Assembly (NCBI GenBank): GCA_036937835.1
Contig: CM072881.1
Coordinates: forward strand, 4,159,001 to 4,223,000
Reading direction: 5' to 3'
Source: Pampus argenteus
Lineage: Eukaryota; Chordata; Actinopteri; Scombriformes; Stromateidae
Length of the DNA: 64,000 bases
The notes beneath the pieces were generated by a model that did no database searches, had not been told where the DNA came from, and saw only the letters and a list, made by a program, of their open reading frames with translations. Of this stretch, positions 13,001 through 25,560 are shown in pieces. Position numbers and translations under genes: made by a program. Position 1 is the first letter of the stretch; each line of letters starts with the position of its first letter.

Positions 13001-14266
13001 CTACATAGGAGTGGTGCAGTGTTGTAATGATGTTCAGTTGTTTCCTCTGTCGTACCTCTGGATGTCTCTCTGCATGCGGGACCAGGGGTGAGGCATGTTG
13101 CTCATCTCTTAAGCTCATTTAACAGCTTGTTACTCACCCGCTTCCTTCTCCCTCTTTCCCTCTGTTCCAGGCTCTCATCACTTCTTGGTCGGGTTCCATT
13201 TTACTAATGCAGTGGAAATGAGCCGTGGGCATTGCAAAGTGGCGGCGTTTTAGCACTGAACACCATGAAAACACAAACAGGGCCAGGCGTAACAAGGCTC
13301 CGCGCACACACACACACACAAGAGATGGAGACACTGGAGGAGGCAATGACACATAAGGCTGGCCATGTGTAATTCAATTGGACGGCAGTTAAAACATCAG
13401 AGTTGAGGTATCACACTGTACAAAATGCTTAATTAAACCATATTAGCGGCGAGCCACAGCTGGTTTTCCACACACACACACACACACAAAGTTGAATATT
13501 TGCTTCCAGGACTACTCGTGATCAGACCGGTGATCAGATTAAAAAATTAAATGAAAAGATTTTTTTGTTTTTTTTGTTTTACGAGCAGAAGCTTTCCACT
13601 TTCAGCAGATGAATGTTAAAACAAACTCTACACATACGTCATCCTGCACTGTGAAGCTCAAACATTCAGCTGAAGGAACAAAAAGAAAGAATTTAAATTA
13701 TTAAGTAGTTTCCAACTTTTAGAAAATGATTAAAGGAAGACTCCAGCAATAAAACGTATATTAGAGCAAGCAGTGCAGGAATCCTAAAGCTTTAGAAAAA
13801 TGGAACATAAATCATAGAGAGGTTGTGGGAAATGACAAAGGGTCCATAAATTCAACTGAAAAACCGAGGCTAGCTCAAGCTAACTGTCAGCACTAGCAAT
13901 AACCTGAGAAATCAGACTAAGAAACGAGCATTTCAAATGATTTATGGAAAATTAAACTTTATTTGAAGCTCACTCTGCTTGGCCTGATTTATGTTTTTTT
14001 TTCTGCCAGAAATTCCTGAATCTTTAATTTATCTACATCAGCAGCAATAGACAAAACGGCCACAATCATCAAAACAAAAAAAATGGTATCTGATGGAAAT
14101 TATTACCTAATGACAATCCTCTTCAAAACTCATACATTTTTATAAAACATTTAATATATACATGCACTTAAAAAGAATGTATTTCAACAACACAAGATTA
14201 AAGAACAGGATTAAAAACGGTTCAGGTCCAGTTCTTCAGTGGAAAATTAAAATAAAAATAAAAAGG
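7036..14266. other. 7 kb intergenic region downstream of EME1, no gene seen
   Basis: No exon, RNA gene or recognised protein was found on either strand. It contains a homopolymer T run near 7824-7844, (GT)n at about 9086-9104, C homopolymers at about 9676-9694 and 11198-11208, and CA repeats at about 12417-12439, 13306-13320 and 13471-13488. It also has a CTGCCCCCTGCTGA motif at 11355-11368. The stretch 7880-8500 is unusually free of simple repeats. EME1 3' UTR probably occupies the last few hundred bases. Confidence 0.55.
13958..13963 (-). terminator. Candidate EME1 poly(A) signal (AATAAA on minus)
   Basis: TTTATT on the plus strand gives AATAAA on the minus strand, about 300 bases past the EME1 stop. 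Position fits a short 3' UTR. Another signal could be used. Confidence 0.35.
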
Positions 14267-17200
14267 TCAGACGGTGGAGTCCAGAGTCTGCTCGGCATCG
14301 CAGGAGTTCATCATGAGGAAGACGCGCTTGGACAGCTCTGGGCCCACCCGCCGAGTCGTGGAGGTGACGCCCTCTCCTCTGCGAATCAGAAGGTCCGACA
14401 GAAGGGACATCTTCTCTCTGTCAGTCTTACAGAGACTGTAAGCCTGCAGACACACAGAGAAATATTCAGTGTGTATTTGTGAGTTTTGACCTAAATGTGA
14501 TCTTTATCTTTTTGGCTTTCATAGATGAATCATCTCCTTAGCATATACATAAACATACACACGTGTCTCTACATTGGAGGATCTTCACTGGCATTAAAGC
14601 CGCAAAACTCAGTGATGATGATGCTTTTTTAGCAGGAAATGTAAAAAGGAAAGTAGAGCGCAAAGCACAATACAGCAAGTAAAATGTTGACTTGTTGCTA
14701 AGCAATAAGTATACATTTATAATCTTTACAACATCCTTAGATTCTGGGTTCAGATATAGAAAAAGTCCCCATTCAAAAAAGCCTTTGACAGGTAAAAGAA
14801 ATCAAGGACAAAGACACACAGTCGATGTGAGAGCTGTCATAAATCAATCACATACATGTCGCATGTTTTTGTTCAAACTGAATTTGGAGAGATAAATATG
14901 TCTTTATAAAATGAAAACTATCTTTTTATAATGTGCTATAACAAAAACAGCAAGCAAATACTGTTTGGTCACGGCAGTAGCCTGCAGTAGAAAGAAGCAG
15001 AGATGCTAACACTGGTGGGTGGGTGGATGGATGGGTGGGTGGGTGTACCTTCCTGAGGAGCTGTGGGGACGGATACGCTGCCAGGATGGCTGAGGCCATG
15101 TCCGGACTGACTCTGTTCAACTGTTGGATCTGTCTCTTCCACACCTGCAGCAGCCCTTTTCCAGCTTTATCCACCCGCTGACCCCCCGCCCACTCACTGT
15201 CCAGGCAGAACGAGAAGCCCGTCTTCTCCCTCTGCCGCCTGAGGACACGGAGGGACAGGGAGGGACATGGAGAGACACGGAGGGACACAGAGGGACACGG
15301 AGAGACACAGAGGAACAAGGAGGGACACGGAGAAACACGGAGGGACACAGAGGGATACAAGATGTTATTCTTCTTATCTGGGAGGGGAAGCTTTCGCCGG
15401 AGTTGAGTAGAGGAGCAATGAGCTCGCTTACTTGAAAGGCGCCTCTGCAACCGCTTTGGTAGTCATGGTGATGTGATCCGAGAAGTCCTTCCAGGTGGAC
15501 AGGAAGCGGACTGCGACGCCGGTGTGCAGCTGGAGATGCACCACAGCCTTATGGGAAAGATAAGTATCTTTCATTTAGCCTTGAAAACACACAAACTCCT
15601 TTTTGATTCTGCAGCTTCCCAGTAGCGTTTCATATGTATTCATATGAAATCATTTTTATTTTGGTTGATAAACTTAAACCCTTTATAGATTTTCAAAAGC
15701 CCTTAATTAGAAAATGTTAATGATTTTATTTATTATCATTTATTCATATTATTATTTAGCCTATTATCAATTTAAGGTGTTTTTGTTTTAAATTGTTGAA
15801 GTTTAAATTTGGAATCAGTTAATGGAGTTTTTTTTTAAAGTATTATCTGCATGTTTTTTGGAAAATACCTTTAAAATTCCCAAAACAGGATACAAAAAAC
15901 CATTTACACTGTAGTTAAAATTATTTCAAGTATAGGTATAAATTAAGGGCTTTCATGCAAATAATCCATTTAAAATACTCTAATCTAATATTTTAGCCAT
16001 TATTTATCTTTTATCATTTATAAAATGTGCGACTAGATCATGGATAATGTGTAAATTAAAAAGTTTTAAGGATATTTTTTAAAACATGCAATCCAATTAA
16101 AAATAACTTCATATATTACAATCCATTCGTTCTTCTAATAAAAATATAGATTTAGCAAATGACTACGTGATAACTCTCGGACGTCTTTTTCCCTAAGTGC
16201 TGAAGAACGCTGGAGTACGTTCTACTTCCTCTCCACCTGACCCACCTCCTCTACTTCAACCCGGGACACCTCAGGTAGCACCTCCACTCCGTCGTTCTTC
16301 CTCCTCCTCTTCTTCTTCTCTTGTTTTCCTCCCGCTTGCTCCCCGCCCGTCACGGCCTCTCTGAACTTCTTCTGGTTCTGAGATTTCTGGGACCTGGATA
16401 ACAAAAAAAAACATTCAAATCTTTTTGGTATTTACCCTCAGCTGTAAAAAGCTGCTCTTCTTTAGCGGCTGTAATAGTGGCGACATTTAAAATGCTGGGC
16501 AGCAGCAGGTGTCTGTTGCAGACATTCATACGTCTGCCGTCTCCATCCTGTCTCGACCCCTTGCTCATGGGTTCATCAGCTCCACGTTCAGATCCCAGTA
16601 CATACGGTCCTTCCCTACCTGAAGTATTTCTCCAGGTCGATGACCACCAGGCTGAGGATCTTGTCGGGGTGACGCCTCTGCTGCGCCTGCACCCAGGACG
16701 TCAGAGTGGGACCGCAGTCTGACCCTTCACGCCTCTCCTCCTGCGTTACATAGAGTGAGGGGAGATGGCTGAAAGCGGTAATACTTTCTATTCATTCATG
16801 CACTCATGCCTGCTGTAGCTCATATTTTCTGATCAACATCCTTCTACTTGCTCTCATTACTACGTTATGATGTTGTTTTCTGCTCCGTTACATTTCATAT
16901 CCCTGCATCTGCTCAGTGCTCGCCGCAACTGTATTGTTACGACGGCCGCTTGTCATTAAACTTTCATCTGGTCTCATTCCGAAGCCGCCGCCGCCGCCAC
17001 ACCGACCTGAACGTAGCTGCGGATCAGAGCGATGAAGTCGTCAGCTGTCATCTGCATCACAACGTCTGCCTCCGGTACACACGCTCCATCATCTGGCTGA
17101 GATACAGACAGGATTTACTTTCCCATTGGATCTGCACATTTGTTTATTGGGGAATCTTACAGACTAACTAATTTCCATCCTCTTGAGCATGTTTCATTCC

Positions 17201-19260
17201 TGAAAAGATCACATATTGAATACAACACTGTTCTAAAGATTTTTGAGCTATATGGATTATTATCAGATTAGATATAACATTGTTACCACAATTGATACAC
17301 CATTAGTTGTCTATGAATAAGTCTGGATTGTTTACATCGTCTCTTTCTGTTTAAATATTTTTCTTTTTCAATTTGAATTGTCCACATTGTATGTGGGTGT
17401 GGCAGAGAGGGGATTTGTGTATGTACTCTGTATGTCTTGCTAAATCTAAAATTTGCATATAAATTATTTGACTGAAGATTTTTTTAAGCTAATTAATCTC
17501 ACGCAGCATCTTTTCCTCGCCGTCAACTCTTCTGTGCAAACATGTGGAGGCCGTTTTTCTTTTTTTTTGGCTAATTTTTTTGGCTGATTTTAACTACCTT
17601 ACTGTGTTACAGACTACAAAGCTCCTTTTAGAGATAGTGCACAGTGCACAGGTTGTGTGTGTAGGGAGTGTGTGACGGTGAAGCTTAAGACCGGGGCAGA
17701 GAGTATGAAGTTAACAGTATAGCTGCGAACATAGCAGTGCAGTGTGTGCACAGTTTAGTCTATTTGTGACTAAACCGAAGCCAGGTCCCCGTGTGTTGCT
17801 TGCCACCTGCTGATTAAACGGAGAACAGCAAATATATTGTTAACCGCAGGTATGTTAAGCCAATGGTGGCCTGTAGAATAATTTAGACATATCACCCAAC
17901 TCTAATGACTGATTCATACCATATCCTGTCATTTCCCCATGGTTAAAATGCAGAGGAGCGCAGTGAACATTTCATTTCTCACAGCCGCCTGTAATGTTTA
18001 TCCCGTCCAGATGCAGCTTCGCTATTAAATGAGTGTTTCAAAGTAAAAGCTGTTTTAAAATATTCTCCTCTATGAGACAGAATGCCACTCGTCTCTACTA
18101 TTTGTTTATAGCAATTACAGCAGGGTGTCGCAAAAAAATTTGACAAGTATATATTCATTATGCATCACCTTTGAACGAAACGAGGCAGTGTGTGTGTGTG
18201 CGCGTGTGTGTTTGTGTGTTATCACCTGTGCGCAGGGAGTCCTCCTCATCCAGCTGACACTGCGTGGGAGGGCTTGTTTCTCTATGGCGCAGCTACAACC
18301 CAGAGCCTGCACCGACGCCAGCAGAGTCCCACCTCCTTCCAGCTGTAACAGAGCTGCAGACGCAAACACAGTCACCAAAATAATCCCTTACATTAAACAC
18401 ATTTAATAGCTTACATCATGCATTCAATGCATAAGGGTACGTGAATAAATCTACAGGCACAGGACACGACTGAGTCTTAAGAGATTGTTTAATCCACTTA
18501 TACACAGTGCTGTGTAATATGTAATGTTGTCTTCCTGCTCCATACCTGGGTCCACAACCACCACCATGTGCTTGATACACTCCTCTGGTCTCAGGGCCTT
18601 GGCAGCCTCTGCCAGAGCTTTCTTCTCTGCTTTCTGTCTCTCTTGTTCCTGCCTGAGTGTCTCCTTGTCCTGTAGCTGTCTCTCCCTGGCCTGCCTCTTT
18701 CTCAGGGCCTCCTCCCTGGTGGCCAGGATCTCCTCCACCGTACGTTTGGCAGGTTTCCTCTTGGCAGGAGAAATGTCTGTACTCCCCGTGCTGGAGAGCG
18801 TCTTCGGGGGGAGCCACCGCTGATGAGAAGCAGCTTCGTCGTGGCCATTCGAGGCCCCCTGGCTCTCTGTTCTCACCTGGCGGAAGCTGAGCGGAAAGCC
18901 ATCCTGACAAGAAAGCGGCGCGCTGGCCAGAGTGGATGGTGAATACTTCTCAGCATCGTTTCCATTAGTAACAGTGGAGGAGGCTTTAATTACATTGTCC
19001 TGTCTCTGTTTGAGTCTCTGTGCCAGAGGGACATAAGGTGCGTCGTCATCAGAATCACTGCTGATCGTCATTACATCAGCTTTACCCGCATTGACCTTCA
19101 CTGAGACTGGCAAAGAGCAGGCTCCTTCTGCATCAGAGTCATCCAGGTGGACCGAGACTGCTTTCTCTGTGTGGCTGCGGGAGGTTTGGCTGAGGTGTCG
19201 AGCCGGCTGCAGGAAGTCAAACACAGGCAACTCTTCTTCTAGGTCACTGCTGGAGTCCAT
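14267..19260 (-). CDS. eme1: Crossover junction endonuclease subunit EME1
   Basis: EME1 is the non-catalytic partner of MUS81 in the nucleus; the pair cuts branched DNA such as stalled forks and recombination intermediates. Coding exons on minus, in order: 19260-18546, 18353-18226, 17096-17007, 16740-16619, 16393-16246, 15547-15432, 15238-15049, 14443-14267. Splice phases join without a stop into about 561 aa (human about 570). The acidic N-terminus has a SIM-like VMTISSDSDDD. The nuclease-like domain starts near VVVDPALLQLEGGG. A basic KKKRRRK loop lies in exon 5. The C-terminus carries QIQQLNRVSPDMASAI and RRGEGVTSTTRRVGPELSKR, matching the human helix-hairpin-helix end. I chose the ATG at 19260 because it opens the MDSSSDLEEE frame. 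A short overlapping uORF sits just upstream. A different frame at 18416-18910 is a shadow. Confidence 0.93.
15241..15360. repeat. 10-bp minisatellite in EME1 intron 6
   Basis: Twelve units of about 10 bp with consensus AGGGACACGG (variants AGAGACACGG, AGGGACACAG) run back to back. On the EME1 sense strand the array is pyrimidine-rich (CCGTGTCCCT) and ends two bases from the exon 7 acceptor at 15239, so it forms the region normally occupied by the polypyrimidine tract. Confidence 0.85.
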
Positions 19261-19270
19261 GCTCCTTCAT
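19244..19270 (-). promoter_or_regulatory. Overlapping uORF at the EME1 start codon
   Basis: An upstream ATG lies 10 bases before the EME1 ATG in another frame. It encodes 8 codons (MKEHGLQQ) and stops inside the EME1 coding sequence, so it overlaps the main start. A splice acceptor-like TTTACAG sits just 5' of it, suggesting a spliced 5' UTR. A regulatory effect is inferred. Confidence 0.5.
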
Positions 19271-20550
19271 GTTGCTGTAAATGAGATACGAGGTAACAAT
19301 TATAGGCAGCGCTTTATGTCACAGGTCCTTAAGACACTTAATTTAACTGATAAAATCATTTGTATTATAATACTGGCTTATTAGATTCTTTCTGAAAAAC
19401 TCTATAATGAGCACATTTCCATATACAACCAAATGACATAAAACCCTTTCAAATGAAGTTTCCAGGAATCAACTATAAAATGAAGGGACCAGTTGAATAA
19501 AACGTTACATAACTTTAATAAAGCCACAGATCAGCAGCCAAAAGTGCCTTTCTGTCTGTAGAAACTGCACCAAACCTCATTCACAAAACTAGTCAAAGGA
19601 ATCTGGATTTCTTGTATTGTGACACACACCTGTTATACCATGACAGAAAGCCTCTCAAAAGGTGTATGTGCAGATATGTATTTCAATAAAACTGCCAGTT
19701 ATATAATCGGTGCTGGTTTTGGTGTTGGAAGATAAGAGGGACACATTACAGAAGTCGCTTATGTTTATGCTTATGTTATGTTCGCTTATGTTTGTAGCAG
19801 AATTAGTTGCTGCTTCGTGAACCTCCTTTAGCTTTGACTCAACTCAAGTGAAAAATAAAGGACTTTTTAAATTGAGTTTGGAAGCACAATGTGAGTTTAT
19901 TGTTTGCTCCGTGACTACAGACATGATTCTAGCCGCTAACAGGACACATTTAAAAGACTGCATACTTTTCACAGAAGTTAGCAGAGGTTAGCTAGAGGCA
20001 GCTTTACTGGTGTGGTTTGCATACTCACTTTCTTCGAAATCTTCACACACAAATGTTAATTAAGAAGTTCGATATTTAGGTAAATACTAGCTACTTGCAT
20101 TACCTACTAGCTGTAGCTCGTTTAATGTAACGAATAATGTACATAAATCAACAAAGACCACGTAAACATGCGTCTTTCTGTTAGAGGAAAGCTCATTTGA
20201 TTTCCCCGGGTTGTTGCAAGATAGTGTTGCATTCAAGTTCACGGGGCGACGGAAATTTCCTCAATATTTGAGTTGCCCACATTATAAGCATTGGGTAAGT
20301 AACATGTTGGAGCTTGTTTTACTGGGAGAAAATGTTTATCGTTAACAGCAAAGCTTAAAGTATTGTTCAGAGCCGTTTTTATTTTATTTTTTACTGAGAG
20401 TACATAAATATTACTTTTGATGGCATTTAGGTACCGTTAAGGAGCTATGATGAACAGCGTGTTCAGTGTATTTATATAGTGGACCGGCTTTCCTGGGGAA
20501 CCTGAACGCAGCAGAAGTGTCCGGATGTGACGTAGGGAACATCGTTGAAG
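19271..20550. promoter_or_regulatory. Divergent promoter region EME1 / MRPL27
   Basis: Two start codons face away from each other across 1.3 kb, the same arrangement as in human 17q21.33. The MRPL27-proximal end holds CCGGATGTGACGTAG, which resembles an ETS-like plus CRE-like pair. Part of the stretch is probably EME1 5' UTR or first intron. No protein-coding exon was seen. Confidence 0.5.
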
Positions 20551-20558
20551 ATGGCGGC
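20548..20558 (+). promoter_or_regulatory. YY1-type motif over the MRPL27 start codon
   Basis: AAGATGGCGGC matches the YY1 consensus that often overlaps the first ATG of vertebrate housekeeping and mitochondrial-protein genes. Binding is inferred from sequence only. Confidence 0.55.
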
Positions 20559-22748
20559 GCTGGCGTCCTTGATGCTTAAGTCCAGAGCAGGTATAAAGTA
20601 AATAAATAAATGAGTTTATCGAGTTTATTGATTGCGTATGAATGTGAGAAATTTGTATTAATTCCCAGCAGTTCTGCGTTTATTGTAAACATACGTTTTA
20701 AACAAGGGTTGTTGTTTTTTACATGCTAGCGTAGCTAACTTAGCTATGCTAGCTGGCCGACGTGTAGTTCAGCACTGAATGTCAAAGATACTTGATGCAG
20801 CTGTAAAAGATAAACTTAACTTAACAAGTTATCCTTTGAAGTATAATTACCGTGGTTATCAGTGAACAGTTTAGACGTTTGTGGTCAACTACTGGCGTTT
20901 CATTAACATGTGACACACCAAGCTGTACTTGAATTTATGACAATAAAAGCTACATTTTTAAAAACATTATTCACTGTACTCAATGCTTCCATCCACTGTG
21001 TATTTCTGTTATTGTTAAAAAAAAGAATATATATATATATATATATATATACATTATGACCTAATGAAGGTCTCTAATTGAATGTGTTTTATTGGAAGTT
21101 TCTATCAGATAAGTACGAACGTGTTAAAACGAGCAGATTTTAAATGGAGTTTGGTGCTGTCATGGCTGCAGAACTGCATATTTATGTGACTCGTGTTGCT
21201 GGTTTCAGGGCTGTTGGTACCTGGTCAGTCGTGTCTACTGGAATCTGTGAGGTTTGCATCGAAGAAGTCAGGAACCGCCTGTAAGAGCAAAGGAGGAAAA
21301 AGCCCTGGCCACAGATATGGCTTCAAGAAACAGGATGGTAATTCTAAAAGTGATTTTTAATCCTCTCTGAATGCAGTATGTTATCAAAGGAGAAGCTTTG
21401 TATTCAGATATATGTAATGTTTTCATTTTCACACTGCAATTATTTCTGATGCACGACATAAGATAAGAGCAGACTCATGTTGGACTGCAACTAACCATTG
21501 TTATCATTATTGATTAATCTGCAGATAATTTTCTCTGTCCGTAAAATGCTCGTTATAATTTTCCACATTACAAAGTGACGTCTTTTAAATGTCTTGTTTT
21601 GTCCCAAACCAAAATATATTGTTTATTATCAGGTATGGCAAAGAAAAATTTTAAATCCTCACATTTAAGAACCTGGTGCCACTAAATATTTTCATTTTCA
21701 CTGAGAGACTAAAACGAGTTATGAAAATAGATAGCCATTAATTTTCTGTTGATCGATTATTAGACTAAACATTGTAGCTTTAAAACAGCTATTATTACGT
21801 CACTCATCACAGATGTGGAATAATGCCTCGCCATTTTCCACTACTGCAGCTTAACCTGGAGCTTCCCTTAACCTGAACTTGTTTCACTGTTTTTCCAAAC
21901 CGGAACGTTTCAGACCGGAAAAAACGTCTCCATCGTTGTTGCTGTTTAGTAAGCGAGTGTGGTGAGTCTAGTTCAGCTGTGGGACAGAGCACAATGGTAA
22001 AAGTTAGATGTGATGACTTATTATAAATAATTAGAAGAGCTCCATGTGCAGTAAGAGGTTAACAGAACAGGTTTCAGGCGGGCTCAGGTGCCAGATGTGC
22101 CCCTTTTGAACAAATGGCTCACATCAGGAAATGTTCCATGACTTTGAAAATACAAATGCTGCCTGAACGTTATTGGGAATTGAATTGTACCTAAGAAAGT
22201 AACGTTCTGCACAGAATATAGTGTGTATATTAAAACAAACATCCTATGAGTACCTGCAATTTAGTTTGAGCAGTAGCAGAACAATGAGTGTACATTACGT
22301 TATGGGTCATTAAGCCTCCTAACTGATCTGTCGGTAGGAATATTAAATCTAAATACGTCGTACGAATTTCTTCTGTTTACAAGGAAACTTTGTCCATGCT
22401 GGTAACATCCTTGCAACACAGAGGCTGATAAGGTATCACCCAGGAGCACATGTAAGTAGACATTTACTTTGAGTCTCTTTATTAAAAACGTTGACCTGAT
22501 GTTCTTTCAGACTGCTCATCTCTTCCCTTCCTGTCCCGCAGGTAGGGATAGGAACCAACAAGACGCTGTTCGCTCTGGAGGATGGTTACGTCAGGTTTAC
22601 CAAGGAGGTCTACATCCCAGCGCCACGCAACCCGGAGGTCACCAACATCATCAACAAGCTGCCGAAAGGAGCCGTGCTCTACAAGACCTTCATCAACATC
22701 ATGCCAATCAAACAGGAGGGCAAGTTTAAACTGGTGGACATGGTCTGA
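20551..22748 (+). CDS. mrpl27: Mitochondrial large ribosomal subunit protein bL27m
   Basis: MRPL27 is a nuclear-encoded protein of the mitochondrial ribosome large subunit; bacterial L27 lies near the peptidyl-transferase centre. Coding exons: 20551-20590, 21209-21337, 22384-22451, 22542-22748, all with GT-AG sites and matching phases. They give 147 aa (human 148). The N-terminus MAALASLMLKSRAGLL is a basic, hydroxylated mitochondrial targeting sequence. The L27 core follows: RFASKKSGTACKSKGGKSPG, then HRYGFKKQDGNFVHAGNILA, QRLIRYHPGAHVGIGTNKTL and ALEDGYVRF. It ends with KFKLVDMV and TGA. A MITE sits in intron 2. Head to head with EME1. Confidence 0.96.
21485..21785. mobile_element. Palindromic MITE, family B copy 2 (MRPL27 intron 2)
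   Basis: It starts near GACTGCAACTAACCATTGTT and TTATTGATTAATCTGCAGAT, carries GTCTTTTAAATGTCTTGTTTTG in the middle, and ends near GTTGATCGATTATTAGAC. This resembles the copies at 6825-7035 and 43605-43815 but is more diverged. Confidence 0.6.
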
Positions 22749-22972
22749 GTTGAACCGGACTGGACTGGGATGTAATTCATTTGGTTAAAAGGCATCAGGT
22801 GCATCCTGGAGGACTTTGGCAGCTTTGACTGATAATCAGGTGATTTCACTGATGAAACACACCTTCAAGCAGAGAGGAGGAAGCAATCAGTGAAATCAAC
22901 TGTTAAACAGACTCTCAGCCTCTACTCTCCTGTCTATGTGACACTTACTAAACAGAATCCACCGTGTTGGTT

Positions 22973-22978
22973 AATAAA
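22973..22978 (+). terminator. MRPL27 poly(A) signal AATAAA
   Basis: AATAAA lies 225 bases after the MRPL27 stop, in TTAATAAAGATTTTTATGTGT, followed by a T/G-rich stretch as expected for a cleavage site. Confidence 0.7.
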
Positions 22979-25049
22979 GATTTTTATGTGTACGTCTTCG
23001 CGTTTAGTAAGGTTTGTCTTCTGCATTCAAAGTCTTATTTAAAGAGGTCCCATAAGTATTATCATCAAAACGTAGTTAAAAATAACAAAAGTAAAATGAC
23101 TCATTGTGCCAGTTGGGCCTTTTCATGTTTAATATTTTATAGGATAGTTATCATTGAAGCATCAGTGTGTGAGCAGCATTTTTGTTGCACCTGGTAGACA
23201 TTGAAGCTACTTTATATGATGCTGTTGGGCAGTTTAATCTACAGAAATCTCAGTCTTATGAAGATGTCTATAATTGAGTCCTAAAAGCTTTATTTGAAGT
23301 GCATTAAGGTCCATTAAACCCCCATCAGCCCGCTATTATCTGTCAAAGTGTGACATGTATGAGTGTGTCCTGAACAGAAGGACCAAATTATGCACCAATC
23401 AGAGGTTTAAAGAACTGAAAGTCAACTTAATCAACATTAGTATTTACATTATTTGCTTATGTTACCAGGGAGATGTTGGTGTCAATCAAATCTGATTAAA
23501 CCTTACAGTCCTGCAGATTTCTGCAGAACTGTAAAAGTCATTTAAAAAGCAATTGTCAGAATAATTGTTTCTTCTTTAGTCACCCATATTTAATGTTGCA
23601 GAGTAGTAATTATGATTACTCTGTTTTTAACAGTTGAAAATGTGTAATGTTGAAGTTGACCACAAGGTGCTGTAGATCACTCCTCAGATGAACTTTGCCC
23701 CGATGCATCAGTGTTGGGATGGAACTTGATGATGCTGTCTTGTGAAAATCATCCATCTCCAAAACGTTTCATCAACTAATTAGAATTTTTTTTTCATGCT
23801 TTCTCCATCTTGAAAAATTCATCAGAGCTTAAAACACATTTTAATGTATAGAGACAAAACTTGGATGATTAGCAATCTTTCTCACTCAGGCTTATCTACC
23901 ATTACTACAACCCTTATTTTTTTAGATGCAGTTGTCCATCAGGTTTAATCAAACCACATCCACATCATCCTGGTAAAGCAGATTATTGTTTTTTTTAAGT
24001 ACAAAAACTATTTGAAATGTATCACTATGATGATTTTTTTCTTCACTGTACTTTATTGCTGGAAAGTGTAATACAAAAATTGACCACAAGAGGTCGTACA
24101 ATCACTCCTGTGTTCTGAGCTCCAGTCTGCATCAAGATTAGTGTCCAGATTTTACACTGATACTGCACGTCTATGTCTTCATTGATTAGAATTACAATGC
24201 AATTAGTTTAAAAAAAAAAAATAAACAAAAGAAAACTGCTTTCTGAACTCTGTCAATGCTCAGTTTGGAAATCCGTTGTGATTTTGATTTGTTGTGAATA
24301 ATAGAGGCTTATCGGGAAGATATTTAGTCCGCAGCTGTTTGGAAAAATCAAGAATGAGGAGATAAACGGGAACAGTTGTCTTTCAGAGACTTGTGGTATG
24401 CAGCGGGAGTGCGAGAAACGCCTGGTACACTGTATGGGAGTTAGAACGCTGTCATAAAGCAGAACAAATGATGGATGTGAGGAGTTGTAATTCTTAGATG
24501 GTGGAGGATAAGTTGCTTGGGGGTGATTGTGGGTCACTGTGTACTCCACTGCCTGACTGGATAATGGACCAGGGATAAACTAAAGAGTATCTCTAATTAT
24601 TTGAATTCTTTTAGTGTTAACTATTATGAAAAAAACAAATGAGTCAGCCACTGGCTATTGTGCAGTATCTGCATTCTTGGTGCTTGACTTCAGTGCAGGT
24701 CATGCTCAGGTACACAGACAAGTACAATTTGCGACATGTTTCTAAGATGCTTCCTGGTTCTGGTGGGTTAGTGTTTGATCTGGGTTAAACAGTAACTCTG
24801 TACTTTCTCTCTCAAACGCTAAGTAACAGTCATTGATGAAGAGTTACTGTTTGAACAACGCCTGGACCTGCCAAAAGGAACCTTTAGATGTTTTTAGTTA
24901 ACCTAATTCATTCATGTTTACTGACTTTGCTCTAGTAGTCCAACCTCTGGTTCTTAGTGAATTCATTTTCATGAATTGTGTTACGTATATGCGTGTTGCC
25001 CAGAAGAATTCTGCGGATTTTGCTGATTCCTTCCTATAAACTCTTACTT
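22979..25049. other. Intergenic, no gene seen
   Basis: No exon was supported. Two loosely similar stretches starting TTGACCACAAG (about 23657 and 24081) may be diverged copies of one short repeat. A-rich and T-rich runs are frequent. Confidence 0.45.
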
Positions 25050-25560
25050 ATCTCGTGAAATGTCTCAACATCTACTGGACGGCATTAAAAGAAAATTGGT
25101 AGAGACATTCCTGAAAATGAATCCTAAAGATTTGGGAGCTCTCCTGACTTTTCCTCTAATGCCACCGTGAGCTTGACATGTGTGGTTTGGAGTGAAATGA
25201 CATTGGATTGCCATCTAATAGTAATAACTTTACTTTTCATCTTGGTCATCATAAGGTCAAAATTTTCAGTTAGTCCAGTACTTTGGTTTATGTCCAAATA
25301 CCTACAAAACGAATGAAATTCCCATCAGCCTCAGGTGTACTCTGTGATTGGTCATAATTAACAAACGTTAACCTTGCTAACATGCTCAACTAAAATGGTG
25401 AACACGGTGATCATGGTGAACGTTATCTGCTAATCAGCAGCATAACAACATATCATTTTAAGCATGTTACCGTGCACACGTTAGCATTTAGCTCAAAACC
25501 CCCACTGTTCCTGCGTACAGCATTACAGAACTGCTAGCTTAGCTGTGTTACAGGCTAAAT
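25050..25560. repeat. Teleost interspersed repeat with TTAGCATTTAGCTCAAA tail
   Basis: Phrases such as CTCTCCTGACTTTTCCTCTAATG, GCCACCGTGAGCTTGACATGT, GGTGATCATGGTGAACGTTA and GTTAGCATTTAGCTCAAA match a long, common fish repeat I recall. A stretch in the opposite direction at about 28600-28700 (ACTGGACTAACTGAA, GATGACCAAGATGAAAAG) belongs to the same family. Confidence 0.6.

Noticed and set aside
15241..15360. CRISPR-like array
   Set aside because: Units are 10 bp without spacers; this is a minisatellite in a vertebrate intron.
18416..18910. 164-aa frame overlapping EME1 exon 1
   Set aside because: It is the wrong frame of the same strand as the well-supported EME1 exon.
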